From Petrosia ficiformis (lineage: Eukaryota > Porifera > Demospongiae > Haplosclerida > Petrosiidae): a stretch of 64,000 nt of DNA. Positions within the stretch are counted from its first letter, which is position 1, and each line of letters starts with the position of its first letter. This document shows, piece after piece, positions 1-19,400 of the stretch. Both the position numbers and the translations under genes were made by a program. Under the pieces are notes generated by a model. That model saw only the letters and a program-made list of their open reading frames with translations, was not told the origin of the DNA and searched no databases. The DNA lies in the NCBI GenBank assembly GCA_947044365.1, contig OX345650.1, positions 377,501 through 441,500 on the forward strand. Direction: 5' to 3'.

Positions 1-933
1 CCCTCTGATTTGAGTCTGAAATAGGTTGTGTCGAAACCAGCTCCGAGTGATATTATCTGAAAGAGTTAATAATTCGACTGCAATTCCATTGCAAAATTAA
101 AGCAGGTAATTGATAAACTACTTCATGATTTACTTCCTGTTATAATAAAAGACTATTGCTAATCATTGCAACAATAAGACTGTCACAGTACCAGAAAAAT
201 ATTGAATTATCAGAATTACCCTCATGATGGGATTACCCCTTACTTTACCTTTGATCAATAATATTATCAGTTAGAACCGTGAGCATTTTAGTGTTCTCGA
301 AACTCTAATCGGACCATGAACTATAGCCTTGGTACTTATTTTTTGACTGGAAAAAACATTTTTCTGTAACTGTTCCTAGAGTTCAATAGTGATGTTCTTG
401 TTATGATTCTCCAGTATTTTTGATCAAAAATGTTGTTTGTAGGAACCATGACCATTTTAGTGTTCTCTCGAAAATCTAATCGAACCATGAACTATATATA
501 GCTTTGGTACTTATTTTTTTCATTACAAAATCAATCATTTCAGATTGAGCCAAAACTGTTTCTAGAATTAGATAATGATGTCCTTATTAAGTTTCTTGAT
601 CAATAATATTATCTATACGTACGTATGTATTTACAATACATGCATGTACTAACCTGTTTGGTATTTAAAGTGTTACTATCTAGAAATCTTCTCAGAACCC
701 AGTCTAGAGCCTGAAACCTAATCCAGTAGCCCCAGTGTATGAGAGGAGCACGACGTGATGAATGAGTTGTGAAACATGACAAGTAGGGATCATTGAAATA
801 ACCTGTTTGACTGGTTGATAATTTACTCACTGTGCTATTATCATTAGTACCTTGTACCTGCTGAAGAGAGTTAGAACTGCATTATAAGAACTGTTGTTAT
901 ACACTCCATACTTACTATCACTGAAGAAGCCAT
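1..933 (-). CDS. LCMT2: LCMT2/TYW4-like tRNA wybutosine methyltransferase, 5' part (runs off left edge)
   Basis: Three exons are visible on the minus strand. Exon 1, 933..916, encodes MASSVI and is followed by a GTAAGT donor. Exon 2, about 857..654, encodes VQGTNDNSTVSKLS, then DPYLSCF and RRAPLIHWGYWIR. Exon 3 starts at 56 after a CTTTCAG acceptor and encodes IISLGAGFDTTYFRL, then leaves the window. The NDxSxxSK block, the RRAPLIHxGYxxR block and the SAM-binding SLGAGFDTxYFRL motif are hallmarks of leucine carboxyl methyltransferases. The NDNS-type N-terminus fits LCMT2/TYW4, which acts in wybutosine synthesis on tRNA-Phe, better than LCMT1, which methylates PP2A; that choice is inference. 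The intron 653..57 carries a tandem duplication. The start lies about 260 bp beyond the USP stop on the same strand. The C-terminal half is outside the window. Confidence 0.82.
253..612. repeat. imperfect tandem duplication (about 170-190 bp unit) in LCMT2 intron 2
   Basis: Copy A (about 253-420) and copy B (about 421-612) share ATTTTAGTGTTCTC, TCTAATCG.ACCATGAACTATA, TTGGTACTTATTTTTT and a GATGT-CTT-TTA tail. They differ by many substitutions and small gaps, so the duplication is old. No coding potential is seen. Confidence 0.7.
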
Positions 934-1194
934 CTTTAAATGAAGTTGAATTAATCATTTTTGAATGTTAGTGGTTTTTCAAACCAAATACACACCAAAT
1001 AGAATGAAACTGTTTAATTAACAAATACAAATATAATTAAAGATGAACTAGTTATCAAACATCAACAAAAGTTTGAATGAATACAATGCCTAATAGTTCC
1101 ATTATAAATATAATCATGTGTTTGTGTTTGCGTTAGTAACAAGCATTATAAAATTAATAATAAAAGTTAATTAATCCTAAGCAAATGGTTTTAT

Positions 1195-7494
<6,300 letters not shown>

Positions 7495-7789
7495 GACTAT
7501 CCTCCTTTCATTAGTCCACGGAAAAATGACCGTTTTTTAATATTCCGCATATTTTCAGTCTCGTCCCCAGACCGCCACGTACGGTCTGGGACAAGACTAC
7601 ATATTTTTGGGGTCCATTAACTTCATTTCCTGACATGATCATTAGGGTTAACCCCAATTTCCGTTAGAACATTAAAAAATAATACACTTGTAATAGCGGA
7701 AGTATTACATACTTACTATGAATATCAACATAATCTGTTTATAATGCATTTTTCAGAACAACAGCATAGCTTCGGTTTAGTCAGCAAAA
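7495..7789. promoter_or_regulatory. shared divergent promoter, USP (-) / Death-ROCO (+)
   Basis: The 295 bp between start codons 7494 (-) and 7790 (+) must hold both 5' UTRs and promoters. It contains a 42-bp hairpin at 7557-7598 but no clear TATA box at a plausible spacing for either gene. The regulatory role is inferred from layout. Confidence 0.6.
7557..7598. repeat. hairpin element of the AGTCTCRTTCCCAG family
   Basis: Left arm AGTCTCGTCCCCAGACCG and right arm CGGTCTGGGACAAGACT pair with about one mismatch and one bulge around a 7-base loop. It sits inside a divergent promoter. The arms closely match the hairpin at 48633-48680. Confidence 0.75.
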
Positions 7790-10700
7790 ATGGAAGGATC
7801 AAAGGAAGAAACTGGTATATATATATATTATATATATAATATATAAACACTATATGTATAGATTATGTCATGCCAGGAGTACTATATCAGGTTTATAATC
7901 ACTAAGCCAGAGGGCCGTAGCCCAAGGACGAAATATTGCACAAGTGGGCATGACATACTCATGACTTCAAAGTCATATTTATATAGCTTAATGAAGCCAC
8001 AAACCACAAAGTGCACCTATCAAACCATGGTGCATGTATCAAACCTCGGTGTATGTATCACATTTATGGCACTGTCAGAAGCTTTGAAGGGTGGCTTCAT
8101 CATGACATTTTATATAATTATTAATATGATCATCTTTCGGTTGATTAAAGGTCTCTCTTCTCTCCATAGTACCTAAAATGAGAGACCTTGTTAATATTCA
8201 TCATATTGACTGGTATAAAGTTGGACAGAAGTTAGGTATATCAGAATATGATCTGGAGAAAATTAAAGAGAATAAAGATCATGATCATTATGCGACATGT
8301 AAACGCAAGATGTTCAGTAAATGGATTAATCAATACACAGATAAGCCAACTAACAGGACTGTAGTACAGGCTCTAATAGATGCTGGGCAAGAGAGAGCAG
8401 CTGACCAATTTTGTAAGACTCATGGTGAGAAGTCTATGTTTTAAAATATTTAGTGTTAATCATTAGTTGTTTTCCAGGTATTAGTAAACTAAAGTGTGAA
8501 CGGTCTTCAAGAGATGTACCAAAAGAACCCAAACAAACAATGGGGCATTTGAATGTGGTTTACACGGGTCCTGACAAGGTAGGAAAGAGTTATGTGAAAA
8601 ATATTGTCAATGAAGTACTTGATGAAAACAACATGGCACAACATGATGAAATGATCAAATTGAGACCGTACCTAGATAAACACAAGTGGGAAGAAGTGTT
8701 AATGAATCTAGACTATCATCTACAAAACTTAACATTTTTTTCAACAATTAACTTAGGGGAGTTTGCTGAGATGAATGAAATCGCACCTATTATTTTTCGA
8801 GGTAGTAGTTTCCATTTCGTATGTTTTGATGAAACTAAACGTCTTGATCATAAACCAGTCGTTACTGTTCCTAATACTCAAATGACAGACCCTTCTTGCC
8901 AGTCACTCAGTGATTCTGTACACACCGCTGTACATTCACTACAGGGATGGTCTCGGTCCTCTCAGAGCTTTTCTCCTGTTGCAACACGAGTGTATTCTGC
9001 CATGATAATAGGAAGCCACAAGGGCGCACAACACTCATCGCAGTTAAGCAATGCAGATAGCCAACTAAGTCAGTCTATTGTGAAGTGTAGCTCCTGCCGT
9101 CAGTCTAATGTGAAATATTTTGAGTATTCAAAACAAAAAGTTGTTCACCCCGTTAACATAGCATCAAGTAGAGATATGAATAGAGATCGTATTAAAACTA
9201 GCATTAAAGCTTCAGTACACCACAATGTACAAAAACAACAATTACCAAGATCTTGGTATTTGTTCATCTGTATTATGTGGGAGTGCTCACACCAAGGCAC
9301 TATGAAAATCGAAGATTGTGAAAATCTTGCAAGAGAATGTTGTGTTCCTGATAAAGACATATCCTCCCTTATAACCTATGTCCATGAAACGTTTGGTATT
9401 TTCCTTCATTATAGAGATGTTTCAAAAATGAATGAAATTATTATATGCAATCCCAATCTACTCGTTGAAGCAATCTCTTGGTTTCTCGAAATATTTCTAA
9501 ATAGTATTCCAGAAATGCATCAACCCAGTGATGTAAGACAGCATGGCCTCGCTCGAGCTCATATGATTCACTCTGCAGGAAGTCAACAAGTACATAACAT
9601 CCCATTGGAATATGTATTGGAGCTTTTGAAATGTTATTATTTCATAGCAGAAATAAAGGACGAACAAGGACGTCAACACTACTTCTTTCCTAGTATACTT
9701 GAAGATGATAAGGAAGTTGAAATGGTAGTTCAATATGACCAAGAGGGTTCTTATCCAGCAAGTGTTACTGTTTGCTTTTCCAGTAATCTCCCAATTGGAT
9801 TATTCACAGCTGTCTGTACATATCTATCACTTGTTTGGATGCTGGACAGTGGGCCTCGTTATAAGAATAAAATCGCATTCTTACCCAATAAAAGTAAAGT
9901 TGAGCTTCTTGCAAGACAGCAATGTGTTGAAGTGCGTTACCTTGAGAAGACATCACAGATAGCAGATGATCTGTCTCCCATAATACAAACAATAGGTGAA
10001 GCCGTGAAAACCATACAGAATATTTACCACATCGACTTAAAATTTCAGTTTTACTATCCAGGAAGCAACCAAATGTCACTACACAACTCCAACCACAATG
10101 AAGTGAGTGAAAAACTGACTAAACCTATAGGACACAGCAAATATGTAGTGTGTGAAAATACATTTTTACTGGTTTTTTGTTTCCAACATACCATTGGTAT
10201 ATCAATTTACTTACATTCATACATTAAAAATAGAATTCAGTACATTGTAATATAATTATGTAACAAATTTACACCTTTAGGAAACATTCCTTAATAGTAG
10301 TGCATTAGATGAAATGGAAGTATGTACATCAGATGATTCAGGTATTAAATCCTATCTTTTACAATAACTATGTTGTACATTATTATTCTTATACAGATAG
10401 TATTATGAAACAGGTCAAAAAGCATATCCAGGAGGAAGGACAGCTCAATCTTCGTGTCGTGAAGAGTATCTTGTTTGGACCCCCACAAGTGGGGAAAACT
10501 ACCACATGTCGACGCTTATTAGGGGAAATAAATAATCTGTCGACAGCGTTACCTCCTGAAAGCACTGGTATTGATAAACCAGCCATGATACATCTCTACC
10601 ATGACACAGAACAACGATCTGTGTTAATATCTGATACCGAGGATGAATGGAGTTCTCAGAGTATCGAGGAACAACTTGGAATGCTAGTTCATTATATTTT

Positions 10701-13072
10701 ACAGTCTGCTCCACAAAAGATGAGCAGATCTCCTTATTTGGGTAGACAAGATGTTAGATTAGAAGAATCAGATACAGTGATGAACAAGAATTCCTTTGAT
10801 ACTATTACTCCCAATCGACCTTGCTCACCTGTTACTCTATTCTCTTCCAGTCATCCACGTACAAAGGTATTGTCTACTTCAAGAGCTACCACAGTTCAAC
10901 AGCATGACAGAAGTGTTAAATCTCATTCTTTTGAGCCTCCTCCGTTTCAAACCATTCAGAAGTTGATAAAGGGTGCAAAATGGAAGGAAGTACGAGATAT
11001 GTTAGAAGGTATAACAGATGCTACTATATTACACATTATTGATACTGGTGGTCAGCCAGAGTTTTATGAGATCCTACCTCTACTCCTACGTGGTCCATCT
11101 TTGAGTCTTGTTTTTATGAACTTAACTCAAGAATTGGACAAACCATTTTCTTTTCACTACCGGTATACTTCGGAATCTAAATCCTTGATATCTTATGAAT
11201 CAACATTCACTCAGCAAGATATGTTGCACCAACTACTTGCATCAGTTGATTCAGAAGGGCACAGGTCAGCTGCATTCATTATTGGCACACGTCGCGATGA
11301 AGTTGCACAAATTGATATCGAGTCACTGGAAGAGAGCATACGGCAGTCCATTCAAAACACTTTTTTTTATAAACGAGATGTTCTTAGGCATTTTATTGGA
11401 AAGGATGGTAGAGAAAAACTAGTCTTTCCACTAGACAACTTGAAGGGAAGCAAAGATGAAATCAGGTCGCTACAGAAAGTTATAACAAATATAATCAAAC
11501 AACGATTTCGTAGTGAGCCTCTACCAACATCATGGGCCATATTTCACTTGCTCCTTCGGCATTCGTATGAATCAAAAGGTTTTTGTACATTGGATGAGTG
11601 TGTACAGCTTGCTAGATCATGTGGAATACGAAATGAAGTAGTGCAGGATGTTCTCAAGTACTTCCATAGTCGGTTTGGTACAATATTATACTACCATGAT
11701 GTTCCATGTATGAGAGAAGTAGTGATTTATGATCTTAACATCATCTTCAGACCCATTACTCAGCTTTTAGCCGAGTCCTTTGGAGCAAATCCCAACGAAC
11801 CCCAGACAGCAAAAGAAATTCGACGCACTGGTGAAATTCCACTTGATCTCGTTGAGCATGTTTGTGTGGACGATGATGCGAGTGATAATCCTATCCATCT
11901 TAAACATATATTTGAGCTGCTAAAACATCTACACATTGTATCAGAAATACACATAGACGGTAGTATGTCCTACTTTATGCCTTGCCTCCTTATGCATGAC
12001 AAAGCACAAGAGATAACTCCAGAAAGTCTTTTAGTAATGGACCCCGCACCTCTTATTTTCATTTTCTCCACTGGATATGTTCCCGCTGGTTTGTTCAATG
12101 CGCTAGTTGTGAAACTTTCACAATGTCATCAGTGGGAACCAGATGAAGGTGTACGGTTTAGAAACAAAGTTGGCTTTATTGTAGACAATAGCACCCTTAC
12201 AAGAGTGGAGCTTATCTCACGTTTTTCTTGTTTGGAAATCCGAATGGAGAATCACAATCATCAAACATGCCTTTGGGTCAAGCAGAATCTGGAAAAAGAG
12301 CTAAAAACATTAATGTCTACCTTTGCACATATGAAGAACACACGAGTCCAGATAAGTTTTTACTGCCCAAGCAGCCTTATGAAAAAAAATGTACGCCCCC
12401 ACTTTGCAATATGTAAAGATCACAACACTCCTCAAAGGATGATGTGTGGATGTAAACAAATAAGATGTTCACCGGCAATCAGTGATCTTCAACCACAACA
12501 TAAAATATGGTTTGAAAACTATGAGGTAAATATAATTTATATTATAGACATGTCACACTTTTAAAAATGATTTTCTTTATTCAGGAACCCATGGAATTTG
12601 ACGGTTCTCTTTCGCCAAACACCTACTGCTCAGATGGTAAGACCATCAGTTTGATTTTACATCTTTATCATTTCTTTTGTTTGTTAGCTATAGATTCTGC
12701 TGGACTGAAGAACATATTATTAGAATTGGATAGACCATTAAGTGAGTTTCCATAATATAATTATAATATCAATTATTATTCTTTTTATCAGAAATTGAAG
12801 ACTTAAAGGAACTAATGGAATGGTTGTATAGAATTGCTGATAAGTGGCGAATGCTTGGAACAGAATTGGACATTGAATATGGTGTGATGGAGACAATTAA
12901 TACAGATGAACCAAAATGTTTGAACAAGTTGCAGTGTCTGCTCGCTAGGTGGATTAATAACTCCAATAATGCAAGTTGGAGTACAATGATAGAAGCCTTA
13001 AGATGTAATACTATTAATGAAAACCAGCTGGCTGAAGAAATTGTGACAAACCTAATAGAAAACACATTATAA
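7790..13072 (+). CDS. Death domain - ROCO-like module (degenerate) - ROCO-like module - Death domain protein
   Basis: Eight exons keep frame exactly: 7790-7814, 8170-8424, 8478-10102, 10281-10341, 10397-12525, 12585-12636, 12688-12741, 12792-13072, giving 1,493 residues. Residues about 10-93 form a Death domain (NIHHIDWYKVGQKLG). Module 1 (about 105-635) has P-loop GPDKVGKSY, but G3 is NLGEF in place of DTGGQ and G4 is SHKG in place of TRRD. Module 2 (about 655-1365) has P-loop GPPQVGKTT, DTGGQPEFYE and GTRRDE, with a Ser/Pro-rich insert of about 150 residues. Each is followed by a COR-like region (PTSWAIFHLLLR; FGTILYYHDV). The last about 95 residues form a second Death-like fold (DKWRMLGTELDIEY; MIEALR). 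Exon 2 begins at YAG|TACCTAAAATGAG. It is probably a cytosolic signalling switch in innate immunity or cell death; that role is inference. No orthologue is recognised. Confidence 0.85.
7985..8106. repeat. short inverted repeat in Death-ROCO intron 1
   Basis: ATGAAGCCAC (7991-8000) is inverted as GTGGCTTCAT (near 8091-8100). Between them are AAACCACAAAG and CTTTGAAGG arms. The surrounding intron (7815-8169) looks like a small repeat relic. An ATG-less reading frame crosses it but no protein is recognised. Confidence 0.4.
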
Positions 13073-13402
13073 CTTATACATTACCCAATACATTACATGT
13101 GTTTTTAAACTAGAGTAGAGACTAGAGAGGTCTGTTGGAATTTATAATTTTGTATATTTTTTAATGTGTAAAATAATAACAATCTTACATACTATGTGTG
13201 TAAGTTATATACTACATCCATACAAACATATAGTTATTATTTAATTAATAATAATATAATAAACACTTACATAATAAAACAAAGAACTTAATTCAAACTA
13301 GTTTTGAGAAATATATGTATCCGTTAAATGTACACAAGTATTTCTATGTCTATGAAAATCAAAAACCTATTATATGTGGATAATAACCACGTCCATTTCA
13401 GG
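13073..13402. other. convergent 3' intergenic region
   Basis: 330 bp of AT-rich sequence between the Death-ROCO stop and the PMCA stop. AATAAAAC and AATAAACAC strings near 13255-13280 may serve as plus-strand poly(A) signals. No other feature is seen. Confidence 0.6.
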
Positions 13403-16400
13403 TTACACTTCTGTGGATATACTATCCAGTTTTTCAGGATTATCTGCATAATATCGCAGGGAACGAGGAGTAGAGTTAAACTGTGGAAGATGTGATAGAT
13501 GTAGACTGTCCGATGCTTCCAATCCTGCTTTGAACGCATTCACTACTCGAATCTGAAGATGTGAAACATAATAAATATTATGTGATATATCATAAACTAC
13601 AACAATTTATGATATATACATGTATAATTATATGTACAAACATAGATACACATACATGTAGTTGCATGCTTATGTATATGTACATACATACATATATACA
13701 TACACATACATACATATACATGTATATATTGTATATAAGTGCATACATGTACATATACATAGATGACACATACATACATTCATACATAGTTACATAACCC
13801 ATTGCGGCTGACTGTTATTGTTATTTTTCTAAGCCAAAGTGCCTGCTCTAATATTTTCTAAGCCTATTATGGATGTGCTTAATGAATTTTATAAGCCATT
13901 GTAGCTGCTTGTTTGTTTGCTGTGTTTGTCTATGCCTATTGCTAGCTTGCTTGGCACATGAATTTTCACATGTACATACATACATACAAACATACATACA
14001 CACATGCATACCTGAGTTCGTAATCGAGTGAGTGATTTTATCCACAAGACCCTAGCTCTATTAGCATCAAAGTCATTATCTTCCCATTCTAGATAGATAG
14101 ATACATACACAAAAGATAAATTAGATATAGATAGACAGACATATATTTACCAGCTTGAGCTTCTTCTTCGGCATTTTTCCATGGCCAAGGAATAGATGGA
14201 AATTTCTCAACAGGTATAAGGTTACAAATTTGACCAATAACGAGCTCGAAAGACCCAAGAAAGATACACCACAACCAAAGATCAAGAGGAAGAGACGTGG
14301 CTTTAAATATTTGTGTGCTGATGACCGGAACTTGAATCCAAATAATCTGAAGAATTACTTGCATAGACATGATCATAAGGAAGATATAGTTACGATGGAT
14401 TCCTTCAAAAACGTTCTGTTCCCCATGAATGCGACGGGCATTGAATTCATTAAAAATTTGCATGAAAACAAAAGTATTGAAAATTAGAGTGTAGTGTTCA
14501 GTTGGATCAGCAAAAAAATCCTCGGTGTCGCCTTCGTCAATACCAAAAAGTGATGGAGCAGCAAACAACAGGACCACAAGGACAGTTAGTTGATAGAATG
14601 AATGAACTCCAATGAACAGGATCATTCGTCTTGAGATCAAAGCTTTGTTACGTCCGTATGGCTTACGCTTCAAAAGGGCATCTGTAGGCGCTTCTGTAGC
14701 TAAAGCAAGACTTGCAAATGTATCCATTACAAGATTGACCCACAGGAGTTGGATAGCTCTAAGGGGCGTGTCACCAATACTAAAAGTACCAATTAGTACC
14801 AAGGTGACAGCAACAACATTGACTGTTAACTGAAATTGTAAAAATTTCGAAATGGCGTCATAAACATTACGACCCCATTTTACAGCTTTCACTATACTGG
14901 CAAAGTTGTCATCAGTCAGGATGATGTCACATGCTTCCTTAGCAACGTCTGTTCCAGCAATACCCTATTGAAGTGGAGAAGGATGTGAGACAGAAGATTT
15001 ATTACAGATGAAACTCTTACCATAGCAAATCCCACATCAGCTCGTTTTAGGGCGGGGCCATCATTGGTGCCATCTCCTGTCACTGCAACAACTTCTCTGT
15101 GTTTACTAACTCTAGAATTAATTATACCTTCTACAAGGGTGTATTTATCTTCAGGTGAGGAGCGGGCCAAGACACGAAGGCGTGGCCATATTCTATCAAC
15201 TTTCTCTTGTACAACCTACCGATGAATAATTCATGAAGAGAATAGTAAAGTTTGTTCACATTGAAAAATTAGGCCATGATGATTTTATATGTAATATAGT
15301 GTATAGTTTAATGTCATAAGGTTAATACATGTACAAATGGTGAAGGTAAAGACACTGTTATTCCTGAAGTTATTTCTGGAGAGCATAAATTACTTTTAGT
15401 ACTAACAAACAGATAGACAGGTTGACATAAACTCACATTCCCATCATTATCTCTGACTCGCTGTCTAAAGTTAGGTCCCTCAATAACGCATACAGATTTA
15501 TCTCCTTTTGATATTATTCCACATTTTTCAGCAATAGAACGAGCGGTTTGTAGATTATCTCCAGTCACCATTCTAACTGTAATACCAGCCTGTTGACACT
15601 TCTTAATACTCTCACGCACCTGTAATATTAATTAATTAACTAATAATTAAATTATGAAAATTAACTACTAGTTATTAATATATTAAATTAATTAACTACT
15701 AGTTACAACAATTAATATTAATACATTAATTAACTACTAATTATTAAAAATCTATAATTCATTTGTTAAGCTTTGATATTTTATACCATAAGTTAGATGA
15801 GGTATTAATTAATGTATAATACCAGTGAATGGCTCCTAGTAGGGCTGGGATGATTAATCGATTAATTGATATTCTTTTGATTATCAATTATAAGTCTGTA
15901 ATATCGATTATGCTAATTATTCCAGAAGACATACTTTTCAAGCATGTGACGGCAAATAATTTACAATATGGAAGTGATAGGAAGCCTTTTTGATCATCAA
16001 ATGAGAGGAGTTTCCTGCATTAATTGACTTAATTGGCCTAATTACTTCCACTATTTTAAAGCAATTATCAATCAATTTGAAGTTAGTGATAATCGATTTC
16101 AGAATCTCGCAACCCTAGTAATAGATCTACTGAATACCAAGCTTCCTAAAAAATAACTAATTTTAATATAAAAGTTATCAATGATTGTTACTTAATGGCC
16201 ACACCCACCTCAGGTCGTACAGGGTCCTCTATACCTACAATACCAATACATGTTAGTCCAGATACAACTGTATCTTCATCCTCCCAGTCAATATCAACAT
16301 CAGCAGTGATTTCATCTGTTGATTCAGTAGACTTGGGAATATCCCTGTATATAATATGAGAATGAGACTACCATATAGGAATGAGTCCATTGTAATACAT

Positions 16401-19400
16401 GTAAGTAATATGAGAATGAGACTACCGTATAGGAATGAGTCCATTGTAATACATGTATATAATATGAGAATGAGACTACCATATAGGAATGAGTCCACCA
16501 TATAGGAATGAGTCAGTTGTAATACATGTAAATAATATGAGAATGAGACTACTACACAGGAATGAGTTTGTTGCAATACATGTAGCATTGGAAGTTAAAA
16601 ACACAGAATTGGAATGAGACTATATTAACATTGGAATGGGACTTTCTCTTACCGGTAGGCCAAAGCAAGTGTTCTCAAAGCACCAGAAGCCATATCAGTA
16701 ACAACATCTTTCATAATCTCTTCATGTATCTCTTCAGTTAGTGGAACAGCCTGAGAATAAAGAAGGCATGAACCATTCACTATAACGCATCATGTAAGGA
16801 TGGCATGTGGATTCTATTTACAGTAGCAATCTAGGAAGATTAGCTGTAAGGAAGGGGTGCGGTTTCTATTAATAGTAGCAATCTAGGAAGATTAGCTGTA
16901 AGGAAGGGGTGTGGTTTCTATTTATAGTAGCAATCTAGGCATAAGGATGGTGTGGTTTCTATTTATAGTAACAATCTAGGCAAACAAGGGTCAGGTGTGG
17001 ATTCTATTTATAGTAGAAATCTAGGCATATAAGGATGGGTGTGGTTTCTATTTATAGTAGCAATCTAGGCATATAAGGATGGGTGTGGTTTCTATTTATA
17101 GTAGCAATCTAGGCAAACAAGGGTCGGGTGTGGATTCTGTAGCAATCTAGGCAAATTAACTGGATTGATGGGGTGTGGTTTTATTTCACTCTTCTCTTAT
17201 GTAAATACATATAATCGTCTTACATTTCCATCATGTGTTAGAATCTTGGTACATTTTCCTAAAACAATCTCGGAGGCACCTTTTGTTAGCACTCTATAAC
17301 CGGAGTCATTTGGTAGTGGAATTACTGTAGTCATACTCTTCCTTGCTGCATTGAATGTGAACTGTTTGATGTAACCTTCTTTAGGATTGGCATGACGTAT
17401 GGCTTCATAATCTATACCCAGATTCACAAGAACACCTATAAGTATGGATGAATGGTGAGTGGACAAATGAATGGATGAATAGTGAGTGGACGAATGGATG
17501 AATGAATGGTGAGTGGACGAATGGATGGATGAATGGTGAGTGGACCAATGGATGGACGAATGGACAAATGAGTGGATTAAATACATGATATATGACTAGA
17601 TACACAGATAGATAAATGTATCACTGATGAATTGATGTTATAGATTGATATACTGATAATATTACCTAATAGAGCACATTCAGTAGGATTACCAATCTGT
17701 TCAACAAGTCTACCACCTTCTCCACGAAGAAGAGCTGCAATAAGAGACAAGATGATTCACAACCAGACAAATAGAGAGATAGACAGACAGATAGACAGAC
17801 AGATAGAGACAGACAGACAGATAGAGACAGGCAGACAGACAGAGATTTATATGACTACCTTGAAGTTCAGGAATTGTCAATGGTTCTTCTTTTTCTTCCC
17901 TTTCTGTCAATTTTCCTGTTTCTTCATCAAATTTAGGTGATCTTTTACGCAAGTTTTTAATTTTGTTGATTATACCACTACCTTTATTACCACGACCTTC
18001 TTCAGGCTGTTAGTAGGTATGTATGTATATATGTATATATGTATATACATGTACATGTATGTATGTATGTATGTCTGTATGCATGCATGTATGCACATAT
18101 GCATAATTGTTACTAATGTATATACATGTACATGTACATGTACATGTACTATGAACATGTACAGGCAGGTATGTATGTATAACACTATGTATGTATGTAT
18201 GTACATGTATATGTTAAATTATATACATGTACATGTACATGTCCATTTCTTACCCTTGTTAGAATTGAAGAGTATCCACTATTAACAGCAATACACAATT
18301 GAAGTACATTCAGTACATGAGGAGATAGAGCACTGGTCTTCTGTAACTCTCCACTATCTCTTTGCTGACCAATATAACAATCAACAACTGTCATCCGATT
18401 AGTAGTGAGTGTACCAGTTTTATCAGAGCATATACAAGTAGCATTTCCCATTGTCTCACACGAGTGTAAGTGTCGTACAAGATTATTATCATTCAACATT
18501 TTCTTGACAGAGAAGGCCAGTGCTATCGTCACAGCTAGTGGAAGACCCTCGGGTACAGCCACTACAAGTACTGTTATTCCGTTTATGAAGAATTTCAGGA
18601 ACTGAAGAGCATCGGTCTTCTCTCCACCTCGCCCACTTATCCCGTATTCAACAATGGAGAATCTAAGGAACGATACAATAATAGACAGAGCTGCTGCTCC
18701 AATACCAAAATATCCAATCTGTAGAGCGAGTTTTGTGAGTTTCTTCTGGAGGACACTTCCTTGAGATTTCTCAGCTAACATAGATAGATATAATATAATA
18801 TAAATAGATGTATTGATACTCTATTACTAACTTGATTGTTTTTTCTTTTTTCTTTTTGTTTCTTTGTTCTTTCTGTACCATAACTGAGGATGACATATCT
18901 TCTGACAAAAGCTTATTTCTTCCTCCTTATCTTCATCATCACTTTCTTGTTCATGTCTTGAAGGAATCATCTATATGTATGTATGTATGTATGTATGTTT
19001 GTATGTATGCATGCATGTATGTATGTATGTATGTATGTATGTATGTTTGTATGTATGTATGTATGTATGTATGTATGTTTGTATGTATGTGTGTATGTAT
19101 GTACTATGTATGTATGTACAGTGTATGTAACTATGTATGTACGTATTAATGTATGTACATGTGTATATACATGCATGGACTTATACAAATACGTATGTAT
19201 GTATTATGTCCATGTACATGTGTATGTATGCATGTATGTACATGTACACATACATGTATGTTTTAAATATACACAGACATACATGAATATCAGTTTTTAC
19301 AGGTGTTTCCTCGTCAGAACTGTTCTCTTCAAGAGGTTGGCCTCTCTGTGGGTGTATCCTTGCCCAACAATTCTGAAATGCTTCCATTATAAAACCTGCA

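Noticed and set aside
7865..8176. Possible 103-codon gene inside Death-ROCO intron 1
   Set aside because: No recognisable domain, repeat-like content, and correct splice signals place it in an intron.
7790..13072. Death-ROCO locus as two separate adjacent genes
   Set aside because: A strong donor at 10102 (GAA|GTGAGT), acceptor at 10281 and donor at 10341 join the two halves in frame, and the second half has no good start of its own. RNA data could still overturn this.
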